A stretch of DNA of 30,113 nt from the NCBI GenBank assembly GCA_902494515.1, contig CABUTS010000032.1:1-30113 (forward strand), read 5' to 3'. The notes beneath the pieces are model-generated. The model did no database searches. It saw nothing but the letters and a program-made list of their open reading frames with translations, and was not told the DNA's origin. Positions 8,012-15,881 of the stretch are shown here, piece after piece. This DNA is from an uncultured Muribaculaceae bacterium. GTDB lineage: Bacteria; Bacteroidota; Bacteroidia; Bacteroidales; Muribaculaceae. A program made the translations under genes and the position numbers. Within the stretch, counting starts at the first letter, position 1; every line of letters begins with the position of its first letter.

Positions 8012-8527
8012 ATGAAAGACGAAAAGATGCTGGCTGCGGCCCGCGAAATCCTCGGTAAGTTCCTCAAATCCAGAGGGATGCGCCATACTCCCGAGCGCGA
8101 TATGCTCCTCGAGAAAGTGTTCTCCTCGGCCGAACACTTTTATATCGACGTGCTTTGCGAAGCTCTCGAGCTCGAAGGATTCCACGTCAGCCGCTCCACA
8201 GTCTACGCCAACATGCAGATATTCCTTGACGCCGGGCTTGTGCGCCGCCATCAGTTCGGCAACCAGCCGGCGCAGTATGAGCGGTATCTGCCCGGGAGCG
8301 GAGCCAACCACATCCACCTTGTCTGCTCGGTGTGCGGGTGTGTCAAGGAGGTGAAGGATATGGCGCTGGCCGAGGTACTGCTCAGCCGCAACTACGCCGG
8401 ATTTCGCCCCCGCGAATGTGCGCTGTATGTCTACGGCATCTGCGGACGTTGCGAACGTTTAGCCGCGCAGCAGCAGAAAACCGCGCAACAGCAGAAAACC
8501 GCGCAACAGAATCCTAAGAAAAAATAA
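8012..8527 (+). CDS. Fur-family transcriptional regulator
   Basis: A 171-residue Fur-family DNA-binding protein. Residues about 10-90 form the winged helix (RGMRHTPERDMLLEKVF, then VSRSTVYANMQIFLDAGLV), and the dimerisation part carries two CxxC pairs (CSVCG and CGRCE) that usually hold a structural zinc. The preceding HIHLVC is less histidine-rich than the HHDH of classical Fur, so the metal or ligand sensed cannot be named; Fur, PerR and Zur are all possible. It is followed 71 bp later by purA on the same strand with no terminator between, an arrangement I believe is common in Bacteroidetes. The C-terminus is a low-complexity Gln/Lys tail produced by an in-frame 18-bp tandem repeat at 8464-8514. 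Confidence 0.9.
   Translation: MKDEKMLAAAREILGKFLKSRGMRHTPERDMLLEKVFSSAEHFYIDVLCEALELEGFHVSRSTVYANMQIFLDAGLVRRHQFGNQPAQYERYLPGSGANHIHLVCSVCGCVKEVKDMALAEVLLSRNYAGFRPRECALYVYGICGRCERLAAQQQKTAQQQKTAQQNPKKK
8464..8514 (+). repeat. In-frame 18-bp tandem repeat in the 3' end of the Fur-family gene
   Basis: Copies at 8464-8481 and 8482-8499 differ at one base; a partial third begins at 8500. The unit keeps the frame and encodes repeated QQKTAQ, giving the tail QQQKTAQQQKTAQQNPKKK. It ends 13 bp before the gene's last base. Confidence 0.85.
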
Positions 8528-8598
8528 TCAAATCAATATACATTTCGCCCGGCTCTCCCCTCCATGCTCCCCGGGTTGCAAAATTCAGAATCCAGACT

Positions 8599-9882
8599 AT
8601 GAAAGTTGACGTTTTGCTCGGCCTCCAGTGGGGCGACGAAGGAAAAGGTAAGGTTGTTGACGTGCTGACTCCGCGCTACGACGCAGTGGCCCGTTTCCAG
8701 GGTGGCCCCAATGCCGGTCACACCCTCGAATTCGACGGCAAAAAGTATGTGCTCCGTTCCATCCCCTCCGGCGTTTTCCAGCACGGCCAGACCAATATCA
8801 TCGGCAACGGCGTGGTTCTCGACCCCGTTCTTTTCCGCGAAGAGGCCGAAGCCCTCGAAAAATCGGGTGTAGACCTTAAGAAGGTGCTCAAACTTTCCCG
8901 CAAGGCCCATCTGATTCTCCCCACCCACCGTCTGCTCGACGCTGCCGGCGAAAAGGCCAAGGGCTCCGCCAAGATTGGTACCACCGGCAAGGGTATCGGC
9001 CCGACATACACCGACAAGACCTCGCGCAACGGCCTCCGTCTGGGCGATGTCGAAGATCCCGCGACCGCCAAGGAGCGCTACGAGGCACACCGCAACGCCC
9101 ATATCCAGCGCCTGGTTGCCATGGGCTGCGAACCCGACCCCGCGCAGCTCGCCGAAATGGAGATGAAATGGCTCGACGCCATAGAATATCTCCGCAAATT
9201 CCAGATCGTAGACTCCGAATTCGAGGTCAACAAGCTCCTCAAAGATGGCAAGAAGATTCTCTGCGAGGGTGCTCAGGGCACGATGCTCGATGTTGACTTC
9301 GGTTCCTATCCTTTTGTAACCTCCTCGAACACCATTTGCGCCGGAGCATGCTCCGGTCTGGGCGTCGCCCCCAACAAGATCGGCGACGTGTTCGGTATCT
9401 TCAAGGCATACTGCACCCGCGTCGGTGCCGGCCCCTTCCCCACCGAGCTTTTCGACGAAATTGGCAAGACTATCCGTGACCTCGGCCATGAATACGGCGC
9501 TGTCACCGGCCGCGAGCGCCGCTGCGGATGGATCGACCTCGTGGCTCTCCGCTACGCAATCATGCTCAACGGCGTCACCCAGCTGATCATGATGAAGAGC
9601 GACGTTCTCGACGGATTCGACACCATCAAGGCCTGCGTCGCCTATAAGGTGAACGGCAAGGAAACCCGCGACTTCCCCTTCTCCATCGAAACCGGAACCA
9701 TCGAGCCCGTCTATGTTGAGCTTCCCGGCTGGAAGACCCCGATGACCGCCATCACCTCCGAGGAGCAGTTCCCTGCCAACTTCAAGGCCTATATCGACTT
9801 CCTGGAGAAAGAACTCGAGACCCCGATTACCATCGTATCTGTCGGTCCCGACCGTCTGCAGACCATCGAGCGCAAGAAGTAA
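8599..9882 (+). CDS. purA: Adenylosuccinate synthetase
   Basis: A 427-residue enzyme of the usual length that condenses IMP and aspartate with GTP to give adenylosuccinate, the first committed step to AMP, in the cytoplasm. The N-terminal signature GLQWGDEGKGK spans residues 8-18, with D13 in the catalytic position, followed by the NAGHT segment near residue 40. GTTGKGIGPTYTDK is the IMP-binding stretch, and CEGAQGTMLD, VGAGPFPTEL and GRERRCGWIDLVALRY are all family hallmarks. No disruption seen. It follows the Fur-family gene and probably shares its promoter; it ends in a near-perfect bidirectional hairpin that separates it from the convergent purT. Both flanking purine genes are oriented toward this hairpin. 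Confidence 0.98.
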   Translation: MKVDVLLGLQWGDEGKGKVVDVLTPRYDAVARFQGGPNAGHTLEFDGKKYVLRSIPSGVFQHGQTNIIGNGVVLDPVLFREEAEALEKSGVDLKKVLKLSRKAHLILPTHRLLDAAGEKAKGSAKIGTTGKGIGPTYTDKTSRNGLRLGDVEDPATAKERYEAHRNAHIQRLVAMGCEPDPAQLAEMEMKWLDAIEYLRKFQIVDSEFEVNKLLKDGKKILCEGAQGTMLDVDFGSYPFVTSSNTICAGACSGLGVAPNKIGDVFGIFKAYCTRVGAGPFPTELFDEIGKTIRDLGHEYGAVTGRERRCGWIDLVALRYAIMLNGVTQLIMMKSDVLDGFDTIKACVAYKVNGKETRDFPFSIETGTIEPVYVELPGWKTPMTAITSEEQFPANFKAYIDFLEKELETPITIVSVGPDRLQTIERKK

Positions 9883-9895
9883 CCGATAAAACAAT

Positions 9896-9946
9896 AAAAC
9901 CATCGGGGCGAAATCATTAGTTTGATGATTTCGCCCCGATGGTTTT
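9896..9946. terminator. Bidirectional hairpin terminator between purA and purT
   Basis: A perfect 22-bp stem (9896-9917 with 9925-9946) closes a 7-nt loop. The outer base pairs are AAAA/TTTT, giving a short U-run in both directions. It lies 13 bp after purA and about 60 bp after the convergent purT stop, so it can serve both. Confidence 0.9.
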
Positions 9947-9950
9947 GTTG

Positions 9951-10011
9951 GTTAACGCGGTTATAGTTAGCGTTTTGTATGTTCGCGTCGCTGTAGGTTA
10001 TCGTTTTATTT
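9951..10011 (-). repeat. Degenerate 15-16 bp repeats at the purT 3' end
   Basis: Four adjacent units at 9951-9965, 9966-9980, 9981-9996 and 9997-10011 share a plus-strand pattern GTTAnCG with a TAT/TATA end. The unit at 9997-10011 includes the purT stop codon, but the stop is not kept in the other units. Similarity is moderate and could partly be chance. Confidence 0.4.
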
Positions 10012-11190
10012 TACGGTGACTTTCAGCGCTTCCTGAGCACGGAGGGCTTTGGCGCGGGCCTCCTCGAGAGTGTCGGCGGTGGCGACAATCACGCCCATAC
10101 GGCGGTGGCCGTGGATTTCGGGCTTGCCGAAGATTCGCATCTGTACGCCCGGTTCGGCGAGAACTTTCTCGAGGTTGTCGAATTCAATCTCGTTGGTGTC
10201 CCCTTCAACCACGATTGCACGGGAGGCCGAGGGTCCGTAGAAACGGATTGCCGGAACGGGCAGACCGAGCAGCGCGCGGGCGTGCAGACCGAACTCGCTG
10301 AGGTCCTGCGAAATCATGGTCACCATGCCGGTGTCGTGCGGACGGGGCGATACTTCGCTGAAAATCACATTGTTGTCCTTAACGAACAGCTCGACGCCGA
10401 AGATGCCGTAGCCTCCGAGAGCATCGGTGATTTTCTTTGCGATGTCGCGGGCCTGGGCGATGGCTTCAGCCGACATGGGCTGGGGCTGCCAGGATTCGCG
10501 GTAGTCGCCGTTGACCTGGATGTGGCCGATAGGTTCGCAGAAGGTGGTTCCGGAAACCGAGCGGACGGTCAGCAGGGTGATTTCGTAGTCGAACTTGATG
10601 AACCCTTCGACGATGACGCGGCCGGCGCCGGCGCGGCCACCCTTCTGGGCCTCCTCCCATGCGGGGAGAACATCGGCTTCGGACTTGATGGTGGACTGGC
10701 CGTGACCCGACGAGCTCATCACGGGTTTCACAACGCAGGGGATGCCGATCTCCCTGACGGCGTCGAGGAACTGTTCCTTGGTGTCGGCGAAGCGGTAAGG
10801 GGATGTGGGCAGTCCGAGCTCCTCGGCGGCGAGGCGGCGGATACCTTCGCGGTTCATTGTCAGCCAAGCTGCCTTGGCTGTCGGGGTCACATGGTATCCC
10901 TCCTTCTCGAGCTCAACGAGTACGGGGGTTGCGATAGCCTCGACTTCGGGGATGATGTGGTCGGGCTTCTCCTCTTCGATGACCTTGCGGAGTTCGACGG
11001 GGTCGAGCATGTTGAAGACGTGGGAACGGTGGGCAATCTGCATGGCCGGGGCGTTGGGATACTTGTCGCAGGCGACAACCTCCACCCCCATGCGCTGGAG
11101 TTCGATGGCGACTTCCTTGCCGAGCTCACCGCTGCCGAGCAGCAGAGCCTTGCGGCCGGAGGGGGTCATTACGGAACCAATCTTTGTCAT
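10006..11190 (-). CDS. purT: Formate-dependent phosphoribosylglycinamide formyltransferase (PurT)
   Basis: A 394-residue ATP-grasp enzyme, the usual length, which makes formyl-GAR from GAR, formate and ATP in purine synthesis. The N-terminal nucleotide-binding fold has LLLGSGELGKEVAIELQRMG; EVEAIATPVL and LTMNREGIRRLAAEELGLPTSPYRFA are typical of PurT rather than PurK. The ATP-grasp core includes CVVKPVMSSSGHGQS and the metal-binding end GVELFVKDNNVIFSEVSPRPHDTGMVT. The start MTKIGSVMTPSGRKALLL is supported by the family N-terminus. It converges on purA. A possible -7 element lies at 11339-11346, giving a leader near 140 nt. The alternative PurK is unlikely given the GELGKE and PRPHDTG motifs. 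Confidence 0.95.
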   Translation of the reverse strand: MTKIGSVMTPSGRKALLLGSGELGKEVAIELQRMGVEVVACDKYPNAPAMQIAHRSHVFNMLDPVELRKVIEEEKPDHIIPEVEAIATPVLVELEKEGYHVTPTAKAAWLTMNREGIRRLAAEELGLPTSPYRFADTKEQFLDAVREIGIPCVVKPVMSSSGHGQSTIKSEADVLPAWEEAQKGGRAGAGRVIVEGFIKFDYEITLLTVRSVSGTTFCEPIGHIQVNGDYRESWQPQPMSAEAIAQARDIAKKITDALGGYGIFGVELFVKDNNVIFSEVSPRPHDTGMVTMISQDLSEFGLHARALLGLPVPAIRFYGPSASRAIVVEGDTNEIEFDNLEKVLAEPGVQMRIFGKPEIHGHRRMGVIVATADTLEEARAKALRAQEALKVTVK

Positions 11191-11338
11191 ATATATAACG
11201 GATGAATTGATTTGATGTCAGAATCAGAAACCAACGGAGAGATGCATGGAACTGACAGCGGAGCGAGAGCCGAATTGTTAAAAACCGGTCGGGCGGAAAT
11301 GTTAAAACCGCAACACCGGCGCCCTGTCGATTCCGTTG

Positions 11339-11346
11339 CAAAGTTA
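11339..11346 (-). promoter_or_regulatory. Candidate -7 element for purT
   Basis: TAACTTTG on the minus strand, fitting TAnnTTTG. No TTTG is found at the expected -33 distance, so support is partial. Leader would be about 140 nt. Confidence 0.4.
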
Positions 11347-11480
11347 CGATTTTTTTGCGAAAATACATCTATATTCCTCCGCTTAATACCGAAGTTGTTG
11401 AAAAATCCTCTTAAACAATCCGGATTTCGCCTGATTATTGGTCGATATTTCCTATTATTGGAATATATTGCTGCAAAACG

Positions 11481-11511
11481 CTTGTTTTTTAAGGTTTAAA
11501 TGTTAATTTTG
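11481..11511 (+). promoter_or_regulatory. Candidate promoter for the two-component operon
   Basis: CTTG (11481-11484) and TAATTTTG (11504-11511) are separated by 19 bp. The -7 element is a full match and the -33 has one mismatch. The resulting leader of about 200 nt holds the inverted repeat at 11608-11640. Confidence 0.5.
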
Positions 11512-11607
11512 ACATAAGTGTTAAAACGGCGCTACTCTCCTGCTCTGTCCGAAGGGTTTCCTCACGTTTCAGGCGGTGTTTTCCCCCGTTTAAGGTGGCG
11601 TTTTCTT

Positions 11608-11640
11608 GACGAAATCGGTCTGAATTTATGAAATTTCGTC
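11608..11640. repeat. Inverted repeat in the histidine-kinase leader
   Basis: GACGAAAT (11608-11615) and ATTTCGTC (11633-11640) are perfect complements separated by 17 bp. It may be an operator or an RNA hairpin in the 5' leader; no U-run follows. Confidence 0.4.
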
Positions 11641-11721
11641 TCAAAATGGCGGCTCGGCGGCAACAATCACTTCCTGAAATTGTTAAAAAAGTAAGAGAGG
11701 TTTACAAAACTTTCTGAAAAA

Positions 11722-13293
11722 ATGAAAAAATCTATAATCTGGTTACTGACGGTGCTGATGGCCATGGCCTTCGGCGGTCTGCTCTACATTCAAATTATAT
11801 ATATGGAGAGCATGATCAAGATGCGCGACGATCAGTTTACCGAAGGTGTCAAGCGCAGCCTCTATGCTGTAGCCTCAATGCTCGAGCAGGACGAAACCAA
11901 ATATTTCCTCGAAGAGGATGTGGCCGAAGTGGAGTCTTCGACTGTCTACTCGCAGTATGGCGGCACACCCCATCTCGGCGGTATCAAATACTCATTCTCC
12001 ACCCACAGCGGTCTGGTCGGTGACGTCATCGTTACGGCCGACGCCGACAAAATCTACAAGCTCCAGAGCGACCAGAGCAACATCGAGGCAAGCTACAACT
12101 CGATGCGCGAGGAGCTCAAAGGGCAGTACCTCTATCAGAAAGGTATCATCGACGATGTGATCATCAACATCATGAACAAGGCCGCCGAGCGTCCGATCAG
12201 CGAACGTGCCGACTCCGCAGCCGTCAGGAAGTATCTGAAGAAAGAGCTCGAAAACAACGGCCTCGACCTCCCCTTCGATTTCGCGATTGTCAGCCGCAAC
12301 GGCTACACCTATTATAAGACCAGCGGTTTCGACAACATCGACCCCTCGAACCTGGCCAATTCCATCTTCGTGCAGTCGCTTTTCCATAACGACCCGGCAT
12401 CGAAGAAGAATTACCTGAAGGTTTACTTCCCGTCGAAAAACAAATACATCATGGCGTCGGTTAAGTTCATGATTCCGTCGTTCATCTTCACCTTCATCCT
12501 GCTGATAGTCTTCCTCTACACCATCATCGTGGCGTTCCGTCAGAAGAAGCTCACCGAAATGAAGAACGACTTCATCAACAACATGACGCATGAGTTCAAG
12601 ACGCCGATCTCCACGATTTCGCTGGCGGCGCAGATGCTCAACGACGCTTCGGTGCGTAAGTCGCCGAACATGCTCCAGCATATCTCCAACGTCATCAACG
12701 ACGAAACCAAGCGCCTGCGCTTCCAGGTCGAGAAGGTGCTGCAGATGTCGATGTTCGATAAGCAGAAGGGCACCCTGAGACTTCAGGATGTCGATGCCAA
12801 CGCCGTGATTTCCAACGTCGTGAACACCTTCAGGCTGAAGGTCGAGAAATATGGCGGCCATATCGAGGCCAATTTCAAGGCCGAGGATGCCATCGTAAAT
12901 GTCGACGAGATGCACTTCACCAACGTGATTTTTAACCTCCTCGACAACGCCATCAAATACCGCAAGGAGGATGTTCCCCCGGAGCTGAAAATCACCACCG
13001 AGAATATCCACGGCGACCGCCTGAAGATTACCCTTGCCGACAATGGTATCGGCATCAAGAAGGAGGACCTCAAGCGAATCTTCGAGAAATTCTACAGGGT
13101 TTCGACCGGCAACCGCCACGACGTCAAGGGCTTCGGTCTCGGTCTGGCATACGTCAACAAGATGATCCGCCTGATGGGCGGCACCATCACCGCTGAAAGC
13201 GAAATCGGCAAGGGCACGAGCTTCGTGATCATCCTCCCTCTCCTGTCGGTATCAGAGGATGCCGACGACAAAGAGGAAAAAGAGGAGAAATAA
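11722..13293 (+). CDS. rprX: RprX-like sensor histidine kinase
   Basis: A 523-residue membrane sensor kinase. TM1 is near residues 4-25 and TM2 near 250-275 (FMIPSFIFTFILLIVFLYTIIVAF), enclosing a periplasmic sensor of about 225 residues with no domain I recognise. The kinase starts almost at once after TM2, with no obvious HAMP linker: phosphoacceptor H290 in NNMTHEFKTPIS, the N box NLLDNAIKYRK, G1 DNGIGIK, the F box FEKFYRV, and G2 GFGLGLAYVNK. All ATP-binding elements are present. The layout and the partner 96 bp downstream match the RprX/RprY pair described in Bacteroides; the name is by similarity. The C-terminus is charged (DADDKEEKEEK). The signal sensed cannot be read from sequence. 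Confidence 0.88.
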   Translation: MKKSIIWLLTVLMAMAFGGLLYIQIIYMESMIKMRDDQFTEGVKRSLYAVASMLEQDETKYFLEEDVAEVESSTVYSQYGGTPHLGGIKYSFSTHSGLVGDVIVTADADKIYKLQSDQSNIEASYNSMREELKGQYLYQKGIIDDVIINIMNKAAERPISERADSAAVRKYLKKELENNGLDLPFDFAIVSRNGYTYYKTSGFDNIDPSNLANSIFVQSLFHNDPASKKNYLKVYFPSKNKYIMASVKFMIPSFIFTFILLIVFLYTIIVAFRQKKLTEMKNDFINNMTHEFKTPISTISLAAQMLNDASVRKSPNMLQHISNVINDETKRLRFQVEKVLQMSMFDKQKGTLRLQDVDANAVISNVVNTFRLKVEKYGGHIEANFKAEDAIVNVDEMHFTNVIFNLLDNAIKYRKEDVPPELKITTENIHGDRLKITLADNGIGIKKEDLKRIFEKFYRVSTGNRHDVKGFGLGLAYVNKMIRLMGGTITAESEIGKGTSFVIILPLLSVSEDADDKEEKEEK

Positions 13294-13339
13294 GTTCAGC
13301 TGAACCGTAAGGTATGATTTTTTTAACGTCAGGCTGAAC
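13294..13339 (+). promoter_or_regulatory. Palindrome between the kinase and regulator genes
   Basis: GTTCAGCTGAAC at 13294-13305 is a perfect 12-bp palindrome immediately after the kinase stop, and the half-site GCTGAAC recurs at 13333-13339, with a T-run (13318-13324) between. It could be a response-regulator site, a partial terminator that tunes the kinase:regulator ratio, or both. Confidence 0.35.
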
Positions 13340-13389
13340 AATTTGCAATAGTTAAATCTTATATAAATATAATAAAACTTTTAAGAATT

Positions 13390-14097
13390 ATGGACGACCG
13401 CATGAGAATCCTCCTTTGTGAGGATGACGAAAATCTGGGGATGCTCCTCCGCGAATATCTTCAGGCCAAAGGCTTCAACGCCGACCTCTACGCCGACGGC
13501 GAAGCCGGTTACCGGGCTTTCCTCAAAGGCAAATACGACATCTGCGTGCTCGACGTGATGATGCCCAAGAAAGACGGCTTTACACTGGCTCAGGAAATCC
13601 GCGCCGTCAACAGCGAAGTTCCCATCATATTCCTGACCGCCAAAAATATCAAGGAAGACATCCTCGAAGGCTTCAAGATCGGTGCCGACGACTATATCAC
13701 CAAACCTTTCTCGATGGAAGAGCTCGTGTTCCGTATCGAGGCTATCCTCCGCCGTGTCCGCGGCAAGAAGGGTAAGGAGGTTACGATGTTCAAGATCGGC
13801 AAGTTCACCTTCGACACCCAGAAACAGGTGCTGATTATCGGCGACAAGATCAACAAGCTGACCACCAAGGAGTCTGAGCTCCTCAGCCTTCTTTGCGCTC
13901 ACGTCAACGAAATCCTCGAGCGCAACTACGCCCTGAAGACCATCTGGATCGACGACAACTACTTCAACGCCCGTTCGATGGATGTTTACATCACCAAGCT
14001 GCGCAAGCACCTCAAGGATGACCCCTCCATCGAAATTATCAACATCCACGGTAAGGGCTACAAGCTCATCGCCCCCGAGGTCAAAGAGAACGCATAA
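13390..14097 (+). CDS. rprY: RprY-like response regulator (OmpR/PhoB type)
   Basis: A 235-residue response regulator with a receiver domain (about 5-122) and an OmpR/PhoB winged-helix DNA-binding domain (about 135-230). The acidic pocket is LLCEDDE, the phosphoacceptor is D55 in CVLDVMMPKKDG, the conserved Thr is in IFLTAKN, and the conserved Lys is K105 in ITKPFSM. The output domain shows LTTKESELLSLL and SMDVYITKLRKHLKDD, ending in the typical HGKGYKLI. It should be phosphorylated by the kinase encoded just upstream. An ATG at codon 5 (MRILLCEDD) is an alternative start. The name follows similarity to Bacteroides RprY; targets are unknown. The adjacent amylase gene is not evidently in the same operon because it has its own -7 element. 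Confidence 0.9.
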   Translation: MDDRMRILLCEDDENLGMLLREYLQAKGFNADLYADGEAGYRAFLKGKYDICVLDVMMPKKDGFTLAQEIRAVNSEVPIIFLTAKNIKEDILEGFKIGADDYITKPFSMEELVFRIEAILRRVRGKKGKEVTMFKIGKFTFDTQKQVLIIGDKINKLTTKESELLSLLCAHVNEILERNYALKTIWIDDNYFNARSMDVYITKLRKHLKDDPSIEIINIHGKGYKLIAPEVKENA

Positions 14098-14103
14098 ACC
14101 ACG

Positions 14104-14169
14104 TAAGCGTTTGTCCGGAAAAAGATAAACACTTGTCCGGAAAAGTATAGCCGCTTGTGCGGCAACGCC
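14104..14169 (+). repeat. 22-bp tandem repeat downstream of rprY
   Basis: Three units of 22 bp at 14104-14125, 14126-14147 and 14148-14169, sharing the core CTTGTCCGGAAAA; the third is more diverged. Each unit begins with TAA, TAA or TAG, although the actual rprY stop is at 14095-14097, outside the repeat. Confidence 0.75.
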
Positions 14170-14282
14170 ACGGAATATGGATGGCAGCGTAAGGATTTGC
14201 TGAAGGCACCTCCTTGCGTTGCCATCCGCTTTTTATTGTGTTTTTTTGCCATGATAGCGCGGGAATATTCAAAATAATTGCG

Positions 14283-14290
14283 TAACTTTG
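14283..14290 (+). promoter_or_regulatory. Candidate -7 element for the AmyE-like amylase gene
   Basis: TAACTTTG fits the Bacteroidales -7 consensus. The expected -33 position reads GC-rich rather than TTTG, so the promoter may need an activator. Predicted transcription start is about 14297, at the first base or two of the leader repeats. Confidence 0.5.
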
Positions 14291-14295
14291 CCATT

Positions 14296-14361
14296 GTAGA
14301 GACTTACATTTGTCTTTGTAGAGACTTACATTTGTCTTTATAGAGACTTACATTTATTTTA
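14296..14361 (+). repeat. Triple 22-bp repeat forming mini-hairpins in the amylase leader
   Basis: Units at 14296-14317 and 14318-14339 are identical, and the third (14340-14361) differs mainly at its 3' end. In the first two, AGAGAC can pair with GUCUUU (one G-U pair) around an 8-nt loop, giving tandem 6-bp hairpins. The array fills the predicted 5' leader from the start site to 12 bp before the ATG. Confidence 0.85.
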
Positions 14362-14373
14362 CCATACTGCCAC

Positions 14374-15813
14374 ATGAAAAATTTAACGCCCGTAATCGCG
14401 GCTGTCGGTCTGCTCGCGGCTTTTCCGGCCGGAGCCAAGGACCGCATTACCCGCAATCCCGATGCCGTGAACACAGAGACCATCCTCCACGTATGGAGCT
14501 GGAGTTTCCCCACTATCGCCCAGAATATGAAGCAGATAGCCGACGCCGGCTACACCATGGTCCAGACCTCCCCCGTCCAGCACTGCTTCGACCCTTATGG
14601 TTCGACTAAAAAACTGTTTGATCAGGAGGGGAAGGAGGGAAACTGGTATTACTATTACCAACCTACCGACTGGAAGATCGGCAACGCCATCGTCGGCACC
14701 AAGGAGCAGATGAAGCAGATGCTCGACTCCGCCGCCAAATATAATGTGCGCGTGATTGTTGACGTGCTCCCCAACCACACCGCTTTCGACATCGACTGTG
14801 TCAGCGACGACATGGTCAACGCCGTCGGCGGCCGCGACAAGCTCTATCATTCCACCGGTCTGACCCCCATCCGCGACTACAACGACCGCTACCAGTGCAC
14901 TCTTGAGGGAACCGGCGGCCTGCCCGACGTCAACACCGAGAATCCCGCTTTCCAGGTGTATTACATGAACTTCGTGAACGAATTGCTCGACATGGGTGTG
15001 CGCGGTTTCCGTTACGACACCGCCAAACACATCGGTGTCCACTCCGACCCCGTCGACACTGCTTCCGGCGTTAAGGAGAATGACTTCTGGGATGTCGCCA
15101 CCGGCCGCAAGGCTGTCAAGGGGGTGAAACTCGCCCTCCCCTACGACTCGCTGTTTGTCTATGGCGAGGTGCTTCAGGACCGCAATGTCCCCGAGGCAGA
15201 GTACGCCGACTACTTCGGTCAGACCGCTTCGGGTTACGGTTACCACCTCCGCCGCGCCCTCGAGCAGAAGAGCGCCAGAGGAATCGACCTGCAGAACTGG
15301 GATCATCAGTCTGCTCCCGAGTTCCTGACCACCTGGGTCGAGAGCCACGACACATACTGCAACGCTCACGAGAGCGCCGGTCTGACCGACGACCAGATCC
15401 GCACCGGCTGGGTGTTCCTGACCGCCCGTCAGAACGGTACTCCCCTTTTTTTCAGCCGCCCGATGAACTCCACCCGTCAGAACTACTGGGGCGACAACCT
15501 GCTGGGAGCCCGCGGCAACGACGAATTCTTCCACCCCGAAGTTGTGGCTGTCAATAAGTTCCGTAAGGCCATGGCCGGCCAGAAGGAGGACCTCCGTCAG
15601 ACCGAAAACGGCGAAGTTCTGGTCGTCAACCGCGGCAAGAAGGGGGCTGCCATCGTGAATATTTCCGACGTTTCAAACTTCCTCGATGTTCCCACCGGAC
15701 TCCCCGACGGCACCTACAGGGACGTCGTTTACGGCAAGGAGTTCAAAGTGAAGAAAGGCCACCTCAAAGGGGCCGCCGCTCCCCACCGCTCCTACATCCT
15801 TTACAAGAAATAA
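14374..15813 (+). CDS. Secreted GH13 alpha-amylase, AmyE-like
   Basis: A 479-residue exported alpha-amylase predicted to cut alpha-1,4 links of starch or glycogen. A signal peptide (MKNLTPVIAAVGLLAAFPAGA) covers about residues 1-21. The opening ILHVWSWSFPTIAQNMKQI, TSPVQHC and WYYYYQPTDWKIGN resemble Bacillus subtilis AmyE and its GH13 subfamily. Catalytic regions are complete: DVLPNH (D130-H135), GFRYDTAKH with nucleophile D215, GEV with acid E265, and ESHD with D326. A short beta-sandwich C-domain follows, with no starch-binding module or lipid anchor cysteine. It has its own -7 element with a three-hairpin leader, and its stop codon is inside a 24-bp tandem repeat. A SusG-type surface enzyme is less likely because no lipobox is present and no susCD genes are near. 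Confidence 0.92.
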   Translation: MKNLTPVIAAVGLLAAFPAGAKDRITRNPDAVNTETILHVWSWSFPTIAQNMKQIADAGYTMVQTSPVQHCFDPYGSTKKLFDQEGKEGNWYYYYQPTDWKIGNAIVGTKEQMKQMLDSAAKYNVRVIVDVLPNHTAFDIDCVSDDMVNAVGGRDKLYHSTGLTPIRDYNDRYQCTLEGTGGLPDVNTENPAFQVYYMNFVNELLDMGVRGFRYDTAKHIGVHSDPVDTASGVKENDFWDVATGRKAVKGVKLALPYDSLFVYGEVLQDRNVPEAEYADYFGQTASGYGYHLRRALEQKSARGIDLQNWDHQSAPEFLTTWVESHDTYCNAHESAGLTDDQIRTGWVFLTARQNGTPLFFSRPMNSTRQNYWGDNLLGARGNDEFFHPEVVAVNKFRKAMAGQKEDLRQTENGEVLVVNRGKKGAAIVNISDVSNFLDVPTGLPDGTYRDVVYGKEFKVKKGHLKGAAAPHRSYILYKK

Positions 15814-15876
15814 TTTCCCCCGAAATATAAGAAATAATTTCCCCCTAAATATAAGAAATAGATTTCCCAAAAAATG
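15805..15876 (+). repeat. 24-bp tandem repeat spanning the amylase stop codon
   Basis: Units at 15805-15828 and 15829-15852 are nearly identical, and a diverged third begins at 15853. Each starts AAGAAATA and carries the stop at the same offset: TAA at 15811, TAA at 15835, TAG at 15859. The period is a multiple of three, so all are in frame with the gene. Confidence 0.85.
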
Positions 15877-15881
15877 TCATG

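Larger units (their letters stand above)
11191..11721. other. Divergent control region between purT and the histidine kinase
   Basis: About 530 bp, AT-rich between 11345 and 11515. It contains a leftward -7 element for purT (11339-11346), a rightward promoter for the kinase gene (11481-11511), and an 8-bp inverted repeat (11608-11615 and 11633-11640). An open frame at 11212-11499 has no recognisable product and crosses these elements, so I do not call it. Confidence 0.55.

Noticed and set aside
11212..11499. A 95-codon frame in the purT-kinase gap
   Set aside because: It crosses the purT -7 element and the AT-rich promoter zone, and the translation resembles no family.
14296..14361. Possible CRISPR array
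   Set aside because: The 22-bp units are directly adjacent with no spacers, and no cas genes are near.
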